Source: Chthoniobacterales bacterium | GTDB taxonomy: Bacteria > Verrucomicrobiota > Verrucomicrobiia > Chthoniobacterales > UBA10450 | DNA length: 18,937 bases | Direction: 5' to 3' | NCBI GenBank assembly: GCA_013695925.1 | Contig: JACCZO010000233.1 | Location: 1 to 18,937, forward strand | Part shown: positions 6,933-13,557 of the stretch, piece after piece | Position numbering within the stretch: position 1 is the stretch's first letter | Layout: every line of letters begins with the position of its first letter | The notes under the pieces: model-generated | Databases searched by the model: none | Told to the model about the DNA's origin: nothing | What the model saw: only the letters and a program-made list of their open reading frames with translations | Translations under genes and position numbers: made by a program

Positions 6933-7642
6933 CTAAATCGGTGGACGCAGCGGCTCGCACGCGACGCGCAGGAACGTCGCCAAAATCCGGCCCCCGGCGA
7001 GAAAGGTGCCACGCAACGTGCCCGAGACTTTTGATTCGCCACCGGTGCGGCAGCGATGGTTGACCGGGATCTCGAGAATGCGGAGTCCGGCGCGCGCGGG
7101 CGCGCATCTGCATTTCGAGATTCCAACCATACGTCTCTTCGCGCATTCCGAGGCGATCGAGCGCGCGCCGCCGGATGGCGCGAAACGGTCCCATGTCGGT
7201 GAAGGAAACGTGATAGAGAAGTCGGAGCAGACAACCCGCGGCGCGCCCGGCGAAGATTTGTTGGAAGTTCATGCTCCCGGTTTCACGCTCGCCGCGGACC
7301 CGCGACCCGATGACAAAATCGGCTTCGTCGTGCACAATCGGCCGAACGAGCTGGTCCATTGATTCCGGACAATCGCTCCCGTCGCCGTCGAGAAAAACGA
7401 GGATCTCTGAGGCAGAATCGGCCGCCGCCACACCGGCCGCGCAGGCGCGGCCGTAACCACGCCGCGCCGTTATGACGCGGGCACCCGCCTCCCTGGCCCC
7501 GCGCCGCGGTCGCGTCGGCGCTGTCGTTATCGACCACGATGACCTCATCCGGCAAACCGGTCGTCAGGCAAGCCCGGACCACGGCGCCGATCGGTTCCCC
7601 CTCATCCAGCGCCGGAATGATGACCGAGATGTGCGCTTTCAC
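6933..7642 (-). pseudogene. Glycosyltransferase family 2, interrupted by two +1 frameshifts
   Basis: Joined across two frameshifts, this reads as one GT2 enzyme of about 235 aa. It begins at a GTG (7640-7642) as MKAHISVIIPALDEGEPIG, continues VIVVDNDSADATAA, then VFLDGDGSDCPESMDQLV (the DxD-type nucleotide-sugar site), DFVIGSRVRGER, MGPFRAIRRRALDRLGM, EETYGWNLEMQMRA, and ends with EIPVNHRCRTGGESKVSG and a hydrophobic tail. This is the polyprenyl-phosphate-glycosyltransferase-like pattern. Removing one C from the run at 7497-7500 and one G from 7098-7100 (plus-strand bases) restores a continuous frame with sensible family sequence at both joins. The GTG overlaps the stop of the epimerase gene as GTGA, so it is the last gene of that operon. 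Both lesions are in short homopolymers, so sequencing or assembly error is as likely as true decay. Confidence 0.8.
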
Positions 7643-8762
7643 TTGCTCCTGACGTGGTGGACGATCCCCTTCTCGCGCAGGATCTCGGCCGCTTCACTGA
7701 AGTATTCGCGCACGTCTTTCTGCGCGCCGATCCAGTCGAGATAGCGGCCGATCCCGCTCGCAAGATCGACCTGCGGTTGATAGCCCGCCGCCCGAATGCG
7801 CCCGGTGTCGCTGGTCAGGTGACGCATCTCGCCGGGACGAAACTCGCCCTTCGCTTCGGGCGCGATCTGAATGCCGAGCGCGTCGGAAATCTGGGCCGCG
7901 ACTTCACGAATGGACACGCCGCGACCACTCCCGACATTGACCGGAAGGCCGTCGAGCGCATCGGTTTCGGCGGCGAGGAGGTTGGCGCGCGCGATATCTT
8001 CGACAAAGGAAAAGTCGCGCGTCTGCTCGCCGTCCTCATAAAGAACAGGCGGCAGATCGTTCAGCAGCCGGGTGCAGAATATCGCGATCACTCCGGTGTA
8101 GGGATTGAAAATCGACTGGCGCGGGCCGTAGGTGCAGGAATAGCGCAGCGCGACCGTCGGGATGCCGATTTGTTTGCCCCAGAGCAGGACAAGTTTTTCC
8201 TGGTCGACCTTCGTTAGGCCATAAACGGTTTCGCCGCCGATTGGCGCATTCTCCGGGGTGGGCGCGCTGGTTGTGATGGCGTGGCAAATCGGGCAGCGCA
8301 CTTCCCAATCGCCCTGGCGCAACTGCGCGACCGGACGCACGGGCGGAAAGACAAGCCTGTGTTCCGGGCAAGTGGCGGCCCCTTCGCTGTAAACGGCCTG
8401 TGAAGAAGCGACGATGAATTTCTTGAGCGGCAGATTCTCTTCGCGGATGACCTCCAGCATTTGCGCGGTGCCGAGGCTGTTTACCTCCACATATTTCGCA
8501 ATCTCCGGCATGTAGCCGCCGTAAGCCGCCTGGTGGAAAACGACGTCGATATCAGCCAGGGCGGCCGCAATCGTGGCGCGGTCGCGGAGATCGCCCCGGA
8601 TGAAATCGTGATCCGGCCTGACCCAGGAGGGACACCCGTGGCGATGCGTCTGCGGCTCGAGATTGTCGAGGACGCGCACCTTCCAGCCGTCGCGGCGCAG
8701 CAAATCGGCCAGGTGCGACCCGATTAAGCCGGGCGCCGCCAGGTGACAAGGGCGCGTTTCAT
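7639..8762 (-). CDS. NAD-dependent sugar epimerase/dehydratase (extended SDR), frameshifted near N-terminus
   Basis: An extended short-chain dehydrogenase acting on nucleotide sugars. The body reads GLIGSHLADLLRRDGWKVRVLDNLEP, then DVVFHQAAYGGYMPE, VASSQAVYSEG, the catalytic YGLTK (YxxxK, near 8209-8223) and YSCTYGPRQS. Between the active-site strand and YxxxK is an insert with CPEH (about 8359-8370) and CPICH (about 8281-8295), a zinc-knuckle-like module that I associate with dTDP-rhamnose 4-epimerase-like SDRs; the substrate remains inferred. The true start is ATG 8760-8762 (MKRALVT), overlapping the upstream stop as TGATG. The glycine-rich GGAGLIG that should follow is broken by two single-base insertions, at 8741 and in the run 8731-8733; deleting both gives a perfect motif. 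Without correction the frame runs in from an unrelated start at 8820. Confidence 0.85.
8211..8219 (+). repeat. Over-represented 9-mer TCGTTAGGC, site 8
   Basis: Exact copy, antisense to the epimerase gene; it encodes part of the catalytic YGLTK motif as GGC-CTA-ACG-AAG. Confidence 0.6.
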
Positions 8763-9547
8763 CACGCGGGAAGCTCGGCCGCGAGAGGCCAGATCCGCGC
8801 GCGGCCTTCCTGCGTGACAATTCTGCGCAGGAAGTCGCGGGTCGCGGGCGCCACCTTCCCAGCCTTCGAGTCGTTAAGGCCTAACAAGTCGTCACAGAGC
8901 TGACGAAGACTGCTGCGATCGTCCACATCATAGCAGGTGGGAAGCAAATGGACCTCGAGACCGATCTCGGCAGCGCGCGCTCGAGTCTGGGCGAGAACCC
9001 GATCGCTACTCCAATCAATATCCTCGAAAAGACGCGGGTAAAGTTTTCTCATACCGATCAAATAGTAGCCTCCGTCGACGGAAGGGCCCAGCACCACCTG
9101 CTCGTTAGGCGAGAGGAGAATGCGCCCGGCCTCGGCAAAGACGGTCGAAGGCGCAGTCGGGCTGTCGGAGTTGATCAGGCAGACGGCGCCGAATCCAGTC
9201 GCGAGCAAATCTTCAACTGCACCCGCCAGACGTTGTCCAAAATCGGAGGAGCGCTGTGCAATGAGCTGAAAGCTCGCGGGAAGAATGTCGCCATAGGCTT
9301 CTTCGGCGCCGACCGGCGTGTAACAGGCGATTCCGCGCGAACCTTTGCCCGCCTGCTCGATCGAGGCTGAGAGGTCGCGCAGAAAGCAGACGTTGAGCGT
9401 CGCTGCTTCTTCGGGACTGAGTGGCGGGGTGAGCCGTGTCTTCACCTGCCCGGGGATGGGCGCTTTGGTCATGATCGCGAGCGCGCAGCGTTTCGCATTC
9501 GCCGGATCGGACTCGTTAGGGCGAAGAATCTTCTGACGGCGGCTCAT
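8762..9547 (-). CDS. TIGR04282/DUF2064-type glycosyltransferase
   Basis: A 261-aa GT-A-fold protein of the DUF2064 family, often labelled arsenosugar biosynthesis glycosyltransferase (TIGR04282); nothing arsenic-related is nearby, so that label should not be read as function. Visible motifs are IMTKAPIPGQVKTRLTPPLS (about 25-44), the nucleotide-binding N-terminus; ACYTPVGAEEAY; SSDFGQRLAGAVEDLLATG; VCLINSDSPTAP (about 122-133); VVLGPSVDGGYYLIGM (about 151-166); and DIDWSSDRVLAQT. The family pairs with GT2 enzymes, as here, two genes downstream. The start ATG overlaps the methyltransferase stop (ATGA) and its own stop overlaps the epimerase start, so it is the centre of a translationally coupled operon. 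The first 20 residues (MSRRQKILRPNESDPANAKR) are non-conserved, and the GTG or ATG codons further in could be used. Confidence 0.87.
   Translation of the reverse strand: MSRRQKILRPNESDPANAKRCALAIMTKAPIPGQVKTRLTPPLSPEEAATLNVCFLRDLSASIEQAGKGSRGIACYTPVGAEEAYGDILPASFQLIAQRSSDFGQRLAGAVEDLLATGFGAVCLINSDSPTAPSTVFAEAGRILLSPNEQVVLGPSVDGGYYLIGMRKLYPRLFEDIDWSSDRVLAQTRARAAEIGLEVHLLPTCYDVDDRSSLRQLCDDLLGLNDSKAGKVAPATRDFLRRIVTQEGRARIWPLAAELPA
9102..9110 (+). repeat. Over-represented 9-mer TCGTTAGGC, site 9
   Basis: Exact copy, antisense to the DUF2064 gene; sense codons CCT-AAC-GAG. A near copy, TCGTTAGGG, lies at 9513-9521 in the same gene. Confidence 0.6.
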
Positions 9548-9867
9548 GCTTTTTCACAAAGTGCGTATTGATACCGCCCATCACGCCAGCACGGACAACT
9601 TTTCCAGGCCGGCGTCGCACAGAGCCGGGCGAAATCTGGAAAAGGCATGACGTGCGCTCGGCGTGGCTCTCGATAGCCGTTTCCAAAACCTGTCGCGCGA
9701 GCGACGAAACACATGGCGAAAAGAGGGACGGACGCCCGAAAAGCGTGCCTCGGTTCTGCGATCAAACATCTGCCGCCGGGCCGGAGAACACGCTGCATTT
9801 CGGCCAGCGCGGCCTCTTCTGCCAAGACGGTAGAGAGTCTTGCGGCAAGCAGCGCATCGGTCAACAT
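9544..9867 (-). pseudogene. C-terminal fragment of a SAM-dependent methyltransferase
   Basis: About 107 codons match the second half of a class I methyltransferase: DALLAARLSTVL, then ALAEMQRVLRPGGRCLIAEP, the typical post-motif strand (Methyltransf_11 style), and a C-terminus ending WRDGRYQYALCEKA. The SAM-binding half with its DxGxG loop is missing. The frame stays open upstream to about 9978, but the translation there is not methyltransferase-like, and no other frame holds the missing part. The stop overlaps the next gene as ATGA, so the fragment was once the intact first gene of the glycan operon. Similarity stops near 9890, where the sequence becomes AT-richer. This looks like a deletion or rearrangement breakpoint, or an assembly join. 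Confidence 0.65.
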
Positions 9868-10256
9868 AGGTGCAAAGGCATCGCTTGCGGTTAACTTGTC
9901 GGACGTGGCACCTAAATGTGCTTGAGCCCTGAATACTCTTTTGCGGCCGAGGTGTATTTGAGCGGAAGACCAAAGTTATTCACGCCGTGAAAGATTAATC
10001 TTTCTCAATTCCGTCCAGAGTATTCATCTTCTACGTTTGAATAACTGGAGGCCGTCGCGGATTATGCCTCGTAAGATACGGGCGGCGATGACTGTTGATA
10101 AAATGACCAGGTGGCCACGGACTAAACAGCCATCCGGCCGCAGCAGAAAGATATTGGAACTTGTTCGTAGTTATTGGTTTTGCTTTACAGATTCCGTTCA
10201 CACAGGTGCGCCAAGATTGGGCGAGCTTTTGGCCGCCGATGTGAGATGATGGTGGG
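9868..10256. other. AT-richer gap with palindromes, no convincing gene
   Basis: This stretch lies between divergent gene blocks. It contains a 16-bp perfect palindrome at 9989-10004 (GAAAGATTAATCTTTC) and a 10-bp inverted repeat, TGAATACTCT (9930-9939) with AGAGTATTCA (10017-10026). A 70-codon plus-strand frame from a TTG at 10037 to 10249 shows no recognisable sequence, and I do not call it. Promoters for the zinc-ribbon gene and possibly for the minus-strand operon should lie here, but I could not fix -35/-10 pairs with confidence. Confidence 0.6.
9989..10004. promoter_or_regulatory. 16-bp perfect palindrome, possible operator
   Basis: GAAAGATT followed directly by its reverse complement AATCTTTC. 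It sits in the non-coding gap between divergent blocks. A perfect 8+8 palindrome with no spacer suits a dimeric regulator site better than an RNA hairpin. No regulator gene is adjacent. Confidence 0.35.
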
Positions 10257-10430
10257 GTGATCAAGCGAATCCTGGTGCGATGTCCGGTAACGAAAAAGCT
10301 CAACGTGACTGGGGTGGTGATTGAAGAAGATTCCTTCGCTGCCGCCAAAGTGAAATCCGGGACCGTGTCCTGTGTCCACTGTGGTGAGAAGCATTCCTGG
10401 GATAAGAAAGAAGTCATTCTCGCTCGCTAG
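10257..10430 (+). CDS. Small zinc-ribbon protein of unknown function
   Basis: A 57-aa protein, MIKRILVRCPVTKK... , starting at GTG 10257. An in-frame TGA at 10242-10244 rules out a longer version except through non-start codons. It has RCPVTKK near the N-terminus (Cys 9) and VSCVHCGEKHSWDKKE near the C-terminus (Cys 39, Cys 42, His 46). This pattern recurs in a widespread small hypothetical family with RCP.T.K ... V.CP.CG..H.W. The residues suggest one metal site. The function is unknown; nucleic-acid or protein binding is only a guess. It is followed after 96 nt by the homocysteine methyltransferase gene on the same strand. A purine-rich GATGATGGTGG precedes the start. Confidence 0.72.
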   Translation: MIKRILVRCPVTKKLNVTGVVIEEDSFAAAKVKSGTVSCVHCGEKHSWDKKEVILAR

Positions 10431-10472
10431 AAAGGCTGGTCCTGAAAGTCCGTGGGGCGGGGCTGGGCTCCT

Positions 10473-10493
10473 CCGTCAGCGCCTGGTTGACGG
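10473..10493 (+). promoter_or_regulatory. Leader hairpin upstream of the methionine-synthesis gene
   Basis: A 6-bp stem, CCGTCA (10473-10478) and TGACGG (10488-10493), with a 9-nt loop lies in the 96-nt leader between the zinc-ribbon stop and the GTG at 10527. A preceding GCTG (10463-10466) could instead pair with CAGC (10477-10480), so two mutually exclusive folds are possible. It does not match SAM-I, SAM-II, SAH or cobalamin riboswitch consensus as I know them. Confidence 0.3.
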
Positions 10494-10508
10494 AAAGACG
10501 CGGTAGCG

Positions 10509-10520
10509 TTAAGCGCTTAA
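10509..10520 (+). promoter_or_regulatory. 12-bp palindrome at the translation start region
   Basis: The perfect palindrome TTAAGCGCTTAA ends 6 nt before the GTG start of the homocysteine methyltransferase/MTHFR gene. It occupies the place where a ribosome-binding site would be, and no good Shine-Dalgarno is visible. It could be a DNA operator or a hairpin affecting initiation. Confidence 0.3.
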
Positions 10521-10526
10521 GACAAG

Positions 10527-12350
10527 GTGGATCTCCTCGACGAACTCCAGAATCGTGTCGTCTGCGGCGACGGCGCAATGGGCACGATGTTGCTCGATGA
10601 GGGCATTCCCTTGGAGCGATGCCTGGAGGAACTGAGCCTGAGCGAGCCGGATAGAGTGCTCAAAATTCATCAGGCCTATGTGGTAGCCGGGGCGAGGATT
10701 ATTGAAACCAATACATTTGGCGCGAGCCGTGTGCGACTCGATCGCTTTGGTTTCGGTGACCGAACGCGGGAAATAAACGCGGCCGCTGCGCAAATCGCAC
10801 GGCAGGCGGCAACCGGCAAGGATGTCTACGTTGCGGGCAGCGTGGGCCCGCTCGGAATCACCGCCGATGAAGCAGAGACGCGAGGCATCGATCGAGCAGC
10901 CATATTTAGCGAACAGATCACGGGCTTACTCGATGGCGGAGCGGACGCGATCTTTCTCGAGACGTTTCTGGATGACGAAGAGATTGAGCTCGCGCTCCAG
11001 GCAAAGATGGGTTTGTCCAAGGTGCCGGCGATTTGTTCGCTGGCCTGCGAACAGGAGGGGCGACTTCCTTCCGGGCTCACGCTGGTCGAGGCGTTTCGCA
11101 AGTTGACCGCGCTGGGGGCGGACGTCGTGGGCGTCAACTGCCTGAACGGGCCGCAAGCGACGGTGCATTTGCTGGAGCACATCCCGCTGGATTTCCTGCT
11201 CTCGGCCTACCCAAATGCCGGCTACCCGAAATATCACGAGGGCCGCTTCATTTACTACACATCGCCAGATTACTTCGCCAAGATGGCGCGGGAGATGGCG
11301 GGGCAAGGTGCGCGCCTGATCGGTGGATGCTGCGGGACCACCCCGCGGACAATCGCAGCCATGGCTTCGGCGTTGGCTGGGCTTGAACCGATACGCCGTA
11401 AAGCCGTTAGCGCTGTGGTGGAAGGACCACGCCCGTCCGCGTCCCGGAAAGTCGCACCCACGGAAGAGAGCTTGCTCGACCAGATAGCCGCTGGTCACCG
11501 CGTGATCATATGCGAATTGGACCCGCCAAAAACGCTCGCGCTGGAGAAATATTTTACCGGCGCGCAGGCCCTCGTCCAGGCAGGCTGCGACGCCATTACC
11601 CTGGCCGACAATTCGCTGGCAATCCTAAGGGTTAGCAATCTGGCGATCGGGGCGATGTTGAAGGAGCGATTTGGGATTACGCCCTTGCTGCATATGAGCT
11701 GCCGCGATCGGAACGTCCTCGGGCTGCAAAGCGAATTGCTGGGGATGGCGGCGCTCGGCATGCGCCATATCCTGCCGCTGACTGGCGACCCGGCCCGCGT
11801 CGGTGACCATCCTGGGGCAGCTTCGGTCTACGATGTGAACTCCGTACAATTGATCGGGATAATCAAGCGGATGAATGAGGGGTTTAATTACGCCGGTAAA
11901 TCCCTCAATGCAGGTACCCAATTTGTGATGGGTTGCACGTTTAATCCAAACTCAAGGAATCTCGATGCGCAGATCTCGAGGCTGGAGAGGAAAATCGCCG
12001 CAGGCGCACAATACGTGATGACTCAGCCGGTGTTCGACCTGCGCGTACTCGACGAAATGGCGCGGCGAACGAAACAGTTCGGCGTGCCGATATTCACTGG
12101 GATCTGGCCCCTGCTCAGCGGGCGTCAGGCGGAGTTCTTGCACAACGAGGTGCCGGGGATTGTCGTGCCAGCCGAAGTGCGTGAGAGGATGAGTGGAACG
12201 GAAGGAGCCGAGGGGGGCAAACGAGGGTTGGAGATCGCTCGCGAGATTTGCGAGGCCGCACTGGAGCGGTTTCCAGGGGTCTATCTGATTACTCCTTTCC
12301 TCAGATACTCGGCAACCGTTGAGTTAGCGGCGTTTGCGCGCGGCCTTTGA
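10527..12350 (+). CDS. Bifunctional homocysteine S-methyltransferase / methylenetetrahydrofolate reductase
   Basis: A 607-aa fusion of the YitJ type. Residues 1 to about 290 form a cobalamin-independent-style homocysteine methyltransferase barrel (as in MetH N-terminus, BHMT and MmuM): CGDGAMGTML (13-22), IIETNTFGAS (58-67), GVNCLNGP (Cys 205) and IGGCCGTTP (Cys 268, Cys 269), the three zinc-binding cysteines. Residues from about 315 to the end form an MTHFR barrel: VIICELDPPKT (Glu 330), LLHMSCRDRN, HILPLTGDPA (418-422), FVMGCTFNPN, YVMTQPVFD and IFTGIWPLLS. It would reduce methylene-THF and provide methionine from homocysteine. The start is GTG; a TAA 7 nt upstream in frame leaves no alternative. 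The linker (about 290-313) is low-complexity. No methyl-folate-binding or B12 domain is present, so the methyl donor for the first half is uncertain. Confidence 0.93.
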   Translation: MDLLDELQNRVVCGDGAMGTMLLDEGIPLERCLEELSLSEPDRVLKIHQAYVVAGARIIETNTFGASRVRLDRFGFGDRTREINAAAAQIARQAATGKDVYVAGSVGPLGITADEAETRGIDRAAIFSEQITGLLDGGADAIFLETFLDDEEIELALQAKMGLSKVPAICSLACEQEGRLPSGLTLVEAFRKLTALGADVVGVNCLNGPQATVHLLEHIPLDFLLSAYPNAGYPKYHEGRFIYYTSPDYFAKMAREMAGQGARLIGGCCGTTPRTIAAMASALAGLEPIRRKAVSAVVEGPRPSASRKVAPTEESLLDQIAAGHRVIICELDPPKTLALEKYFTGAQALVQAGCDAITLADNSLAILRVSNLAIGAMLKERFGITPLLHMSCRDRNVLGLQSELLGMAALGMRHILPLTGDPARVGDHPGAASVYDVNSVQLIGIIKRMNEGFNYAGKSLNAGTQFVMGCTFNPNSRNLDAQISRLERKIAAGAQYVMTQPVFDLRVLDEMARRTKQFGVPIFTGIWPLLSGRQAEFLHNEVPGIVVPAEVRERMSGTEGAEGGKRGLEIAREICEAALERFPGVYLITPFLRYSATVELAAFARGL

Positions 12351-12368
12351 AGTAGGCAAGTTGCGCTA

Positions 12369-13151
12369 ATGACCAAGGTGCGGCGCGCAGTTTATATCCA
12401 GGTCGGTGGGGTGATCCTCGTGGGCGCGATGCTGGTTGTTGCCGGCCGGTATTTTCCGCTGGCTGATTGGACCGCTCAGGTTCAGCAAAAAGTCATGCAC
12501 ATGGGTGCTTGGAGCGCCATCTGTTACCCGATCCTGTATGCGTGCTGCAATGTGCTTCTATTGCCGGGCGGTCTGCTGAGCATGGGTGGTGGTTTCTTTT
12601 TCGGGCTCTGGTGGGGGTTCCTCATTGTGCTGGTGGGAAACGTATCCGGAGCGACAATGGCTTTTTACATTAGCCGGAAGTTCGGTCGGAGCTGGCTGCG
12701 GCGAAGGCTAATGCGCAACGCTACCCTTGTGGCGCTTGAGCCGGCAATCGACAAAGAAGGTTGGAAGATTATCTTACTGAGCCAGTTACATCCTTTATTT
12801 CCAACGAGTTTACTGAATTATCTTTACGGTCTGACGACGATTCGTTTCCGGACCTGCATCCTGTGGGTCGCTGTGGGACAGGCTCCCGGCCTGTTTCTCT
12901 ACACTTATGTGGGAACACTGGGTCAGCTCGGGCTCAATTTGTTGCGCGGAAAAAGTCATCCGCGCGTGATCGAATACTGGGTCTGGGGAGGCGGGCTTCT
13001 TTTTTCCCTGTTAATTCTAGTTTTACTCGGTCGAATTGCTCTCCGTTTGCTTCAGGAGGCTGAGAGAACCACTTCCCGGCAATCTGAGGCCGCAATCCAA
13101 CTTCCTTCCGACAAACCCGTTTCGGGCGCGGAAATATGGGCTCACAAATAG
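12369..13151 (+). CDS. TVP38/TMEM64 (VTT/DedA-like) membrane protein
   Basis: A 260-aa integral membrane protein with about five to six hydrophobic segments (roughly 9-29, 48-70, 76-100, 160-185, 203-226). The VTT-domain signature is visible: NVLLLPGGLLSMGGGFFFGL (61-80), GNVSGATMAFYISRKFGR (90-107), and SQLHPLFPTSLLNYLYGLTT (138-157) with its re-entrant-loop proline. VTT/DedA proteins work in membrane lipid scrambling and homeostasis; no substrate can be given here. The C-terminal 30 residues are hydrophilic. It starts 18 nt after the preceding stop, and its last 16 nt overlap the cytidine deaminase gene in another frame, so these genes are probably one transcript. Confidence 0.88.
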   Translation: MTKVRRAVYIQVGGVILVGAMLVVAGRYFPLADWTAQVQQKVMHMGAWSAICYPILYACCNVLLLPGGLLSMGGGFFFGLWWGFLIVLVGNVSGATMAFYISRKFGRSWLRRRLMRNATLVALEPAIDKEGWKIILLSQLHPLFPTSLLNYLYGLTTIRFRTCILWVAVGQAPGLFLYTYVGTLGQLGLNLLRGKSHPRVIEYWVWGGGLLFSLLILVLLGRIALRLLQEAERTTSRQSEAAIQLPSDKPVSGAEIWAHK

Positions 13152-13543
13152 ATTGGAGCGCATTAGTTGCGCAGGCTTGGGCCGTGCGGCAACAGGCCTA
13201 TGCTCCTTATTCCAAGTTTGCCGTGGGAGCAGCCTTGCTCACGGATTCAGGCGACGTTTTCACCGGGTGCAACGTCGAGAACGCCTCCTTCGGCCTCACC
13301 ATCTGCGCGGAGAGGGTTGCGGTGACCGCCGCGGTGGCCGCGGGTAGCCGGAAGTTCGCCGGAATTGCTCTTGTAGCTGATACCGCTGAGCCGGTTCTGC
13401 CCTGCGGGGCGTGCCGCCAATTCTTGGCCGAATTCAATCCCCAGCTAGAGATTTACTGTTCTGGCCGCGATCGCCACCAGGTATTCGTCCTCCCTGACCT
13501 CCTCCCTTCCCCGTTCTCTGGCTTACAGGAAGGTTTGAGGTGA
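13136..13543 (+). CDS. cdd: Cytidine deaminase
   Basis: A 135-aa homotetrameric-type cytidine deaminase, converting cytidine and deoxycytidine to uridine forms in pyrimidine salvage. The substrate loop is YAPYSKFAVGAAL (about 22-34), then TGCNVENASFGLTICAERVA, where Cys 57 and Glu 59 are the first zinc ligand and the catalytic acid, and PCGACRQFLAEF (Cys 90, Cys 93). The C-terminal LPDLLPSPF is the usual tail. Length is normal. The start ATG lies inside the end of the VTT gene. Its stop, TGA at 13541-13543, is part of a GAGGTGA sequence that is the ribosome-binding site of mnmG; the two genes are in the same frame, separated by the stop and two codons. Confidence 0.95.
   Translation: MGSQIDWSALVAQAWAVRQQAYAPYSKFAVGAALLTDSGDVFTGCNVENASFGLTICAERVAVTAAVAAGSRKFAGIALVADTAEPVLPCGACRQFLAEFNPQLEIYCSGRDRHQVFVLPDLLPSPFSGLQEGLR
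13537..13543 (+). promoter_or_regulatory. Strong ribosome-binding site of mnmG
   Basis: GAGGTGA matches the anti-Shine-Dalgarno end of 16S rRNA and lies 6 nt before the GTG at 13550. It supports that GTG as the mnmG start, and it also contains the cdd stop codon. Confidence 0.7.
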
Positions 13544-13557
13544 TTCCACGTGGAACA
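13542..13557. other. parS-like ParB-binding site 1 (over the mnmG start codon)
   Basis: The 16-mer matches TGTTCCACGTGGAACA at 14 of 16 positions; the 12-bp core palindrome TTCCACGTGGAA (13544-13555) is perfect. This is the bacterial chromosomal parS pattern (classical form TGTTTCACGTGAAACA). It contains the GTG start codon of mnmG and begins inside the cdd stop. Binding of ParB here could affect mnmG expression. Confidence 0.7.

Noticed and set aside
9970..10100. Possible replication origin in the AT-richer gap (TTATTCACG near 9977, TGTTGATAA near 10090, resembling DnaA boxes).
   Set aside because: Only two degenerate matches, no cluster, no dnaA nearby, and no clear GC-skew change by eye. 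The parS sites make nearby origin plausible, but not this exact place.
10037..10249. A 70-codon plus-strand frame from TTG.
   Set aside because: No recognisable domain, biased arginine content and no ribosome-binding site; judged non-coding.
10431..10526. Known SAM, SAH or cobalamin riboswitch upstream of the methionine gene.
   Set aside because: No match to the conserved cores I know; only a generic hairpin and palindrome can be supported.
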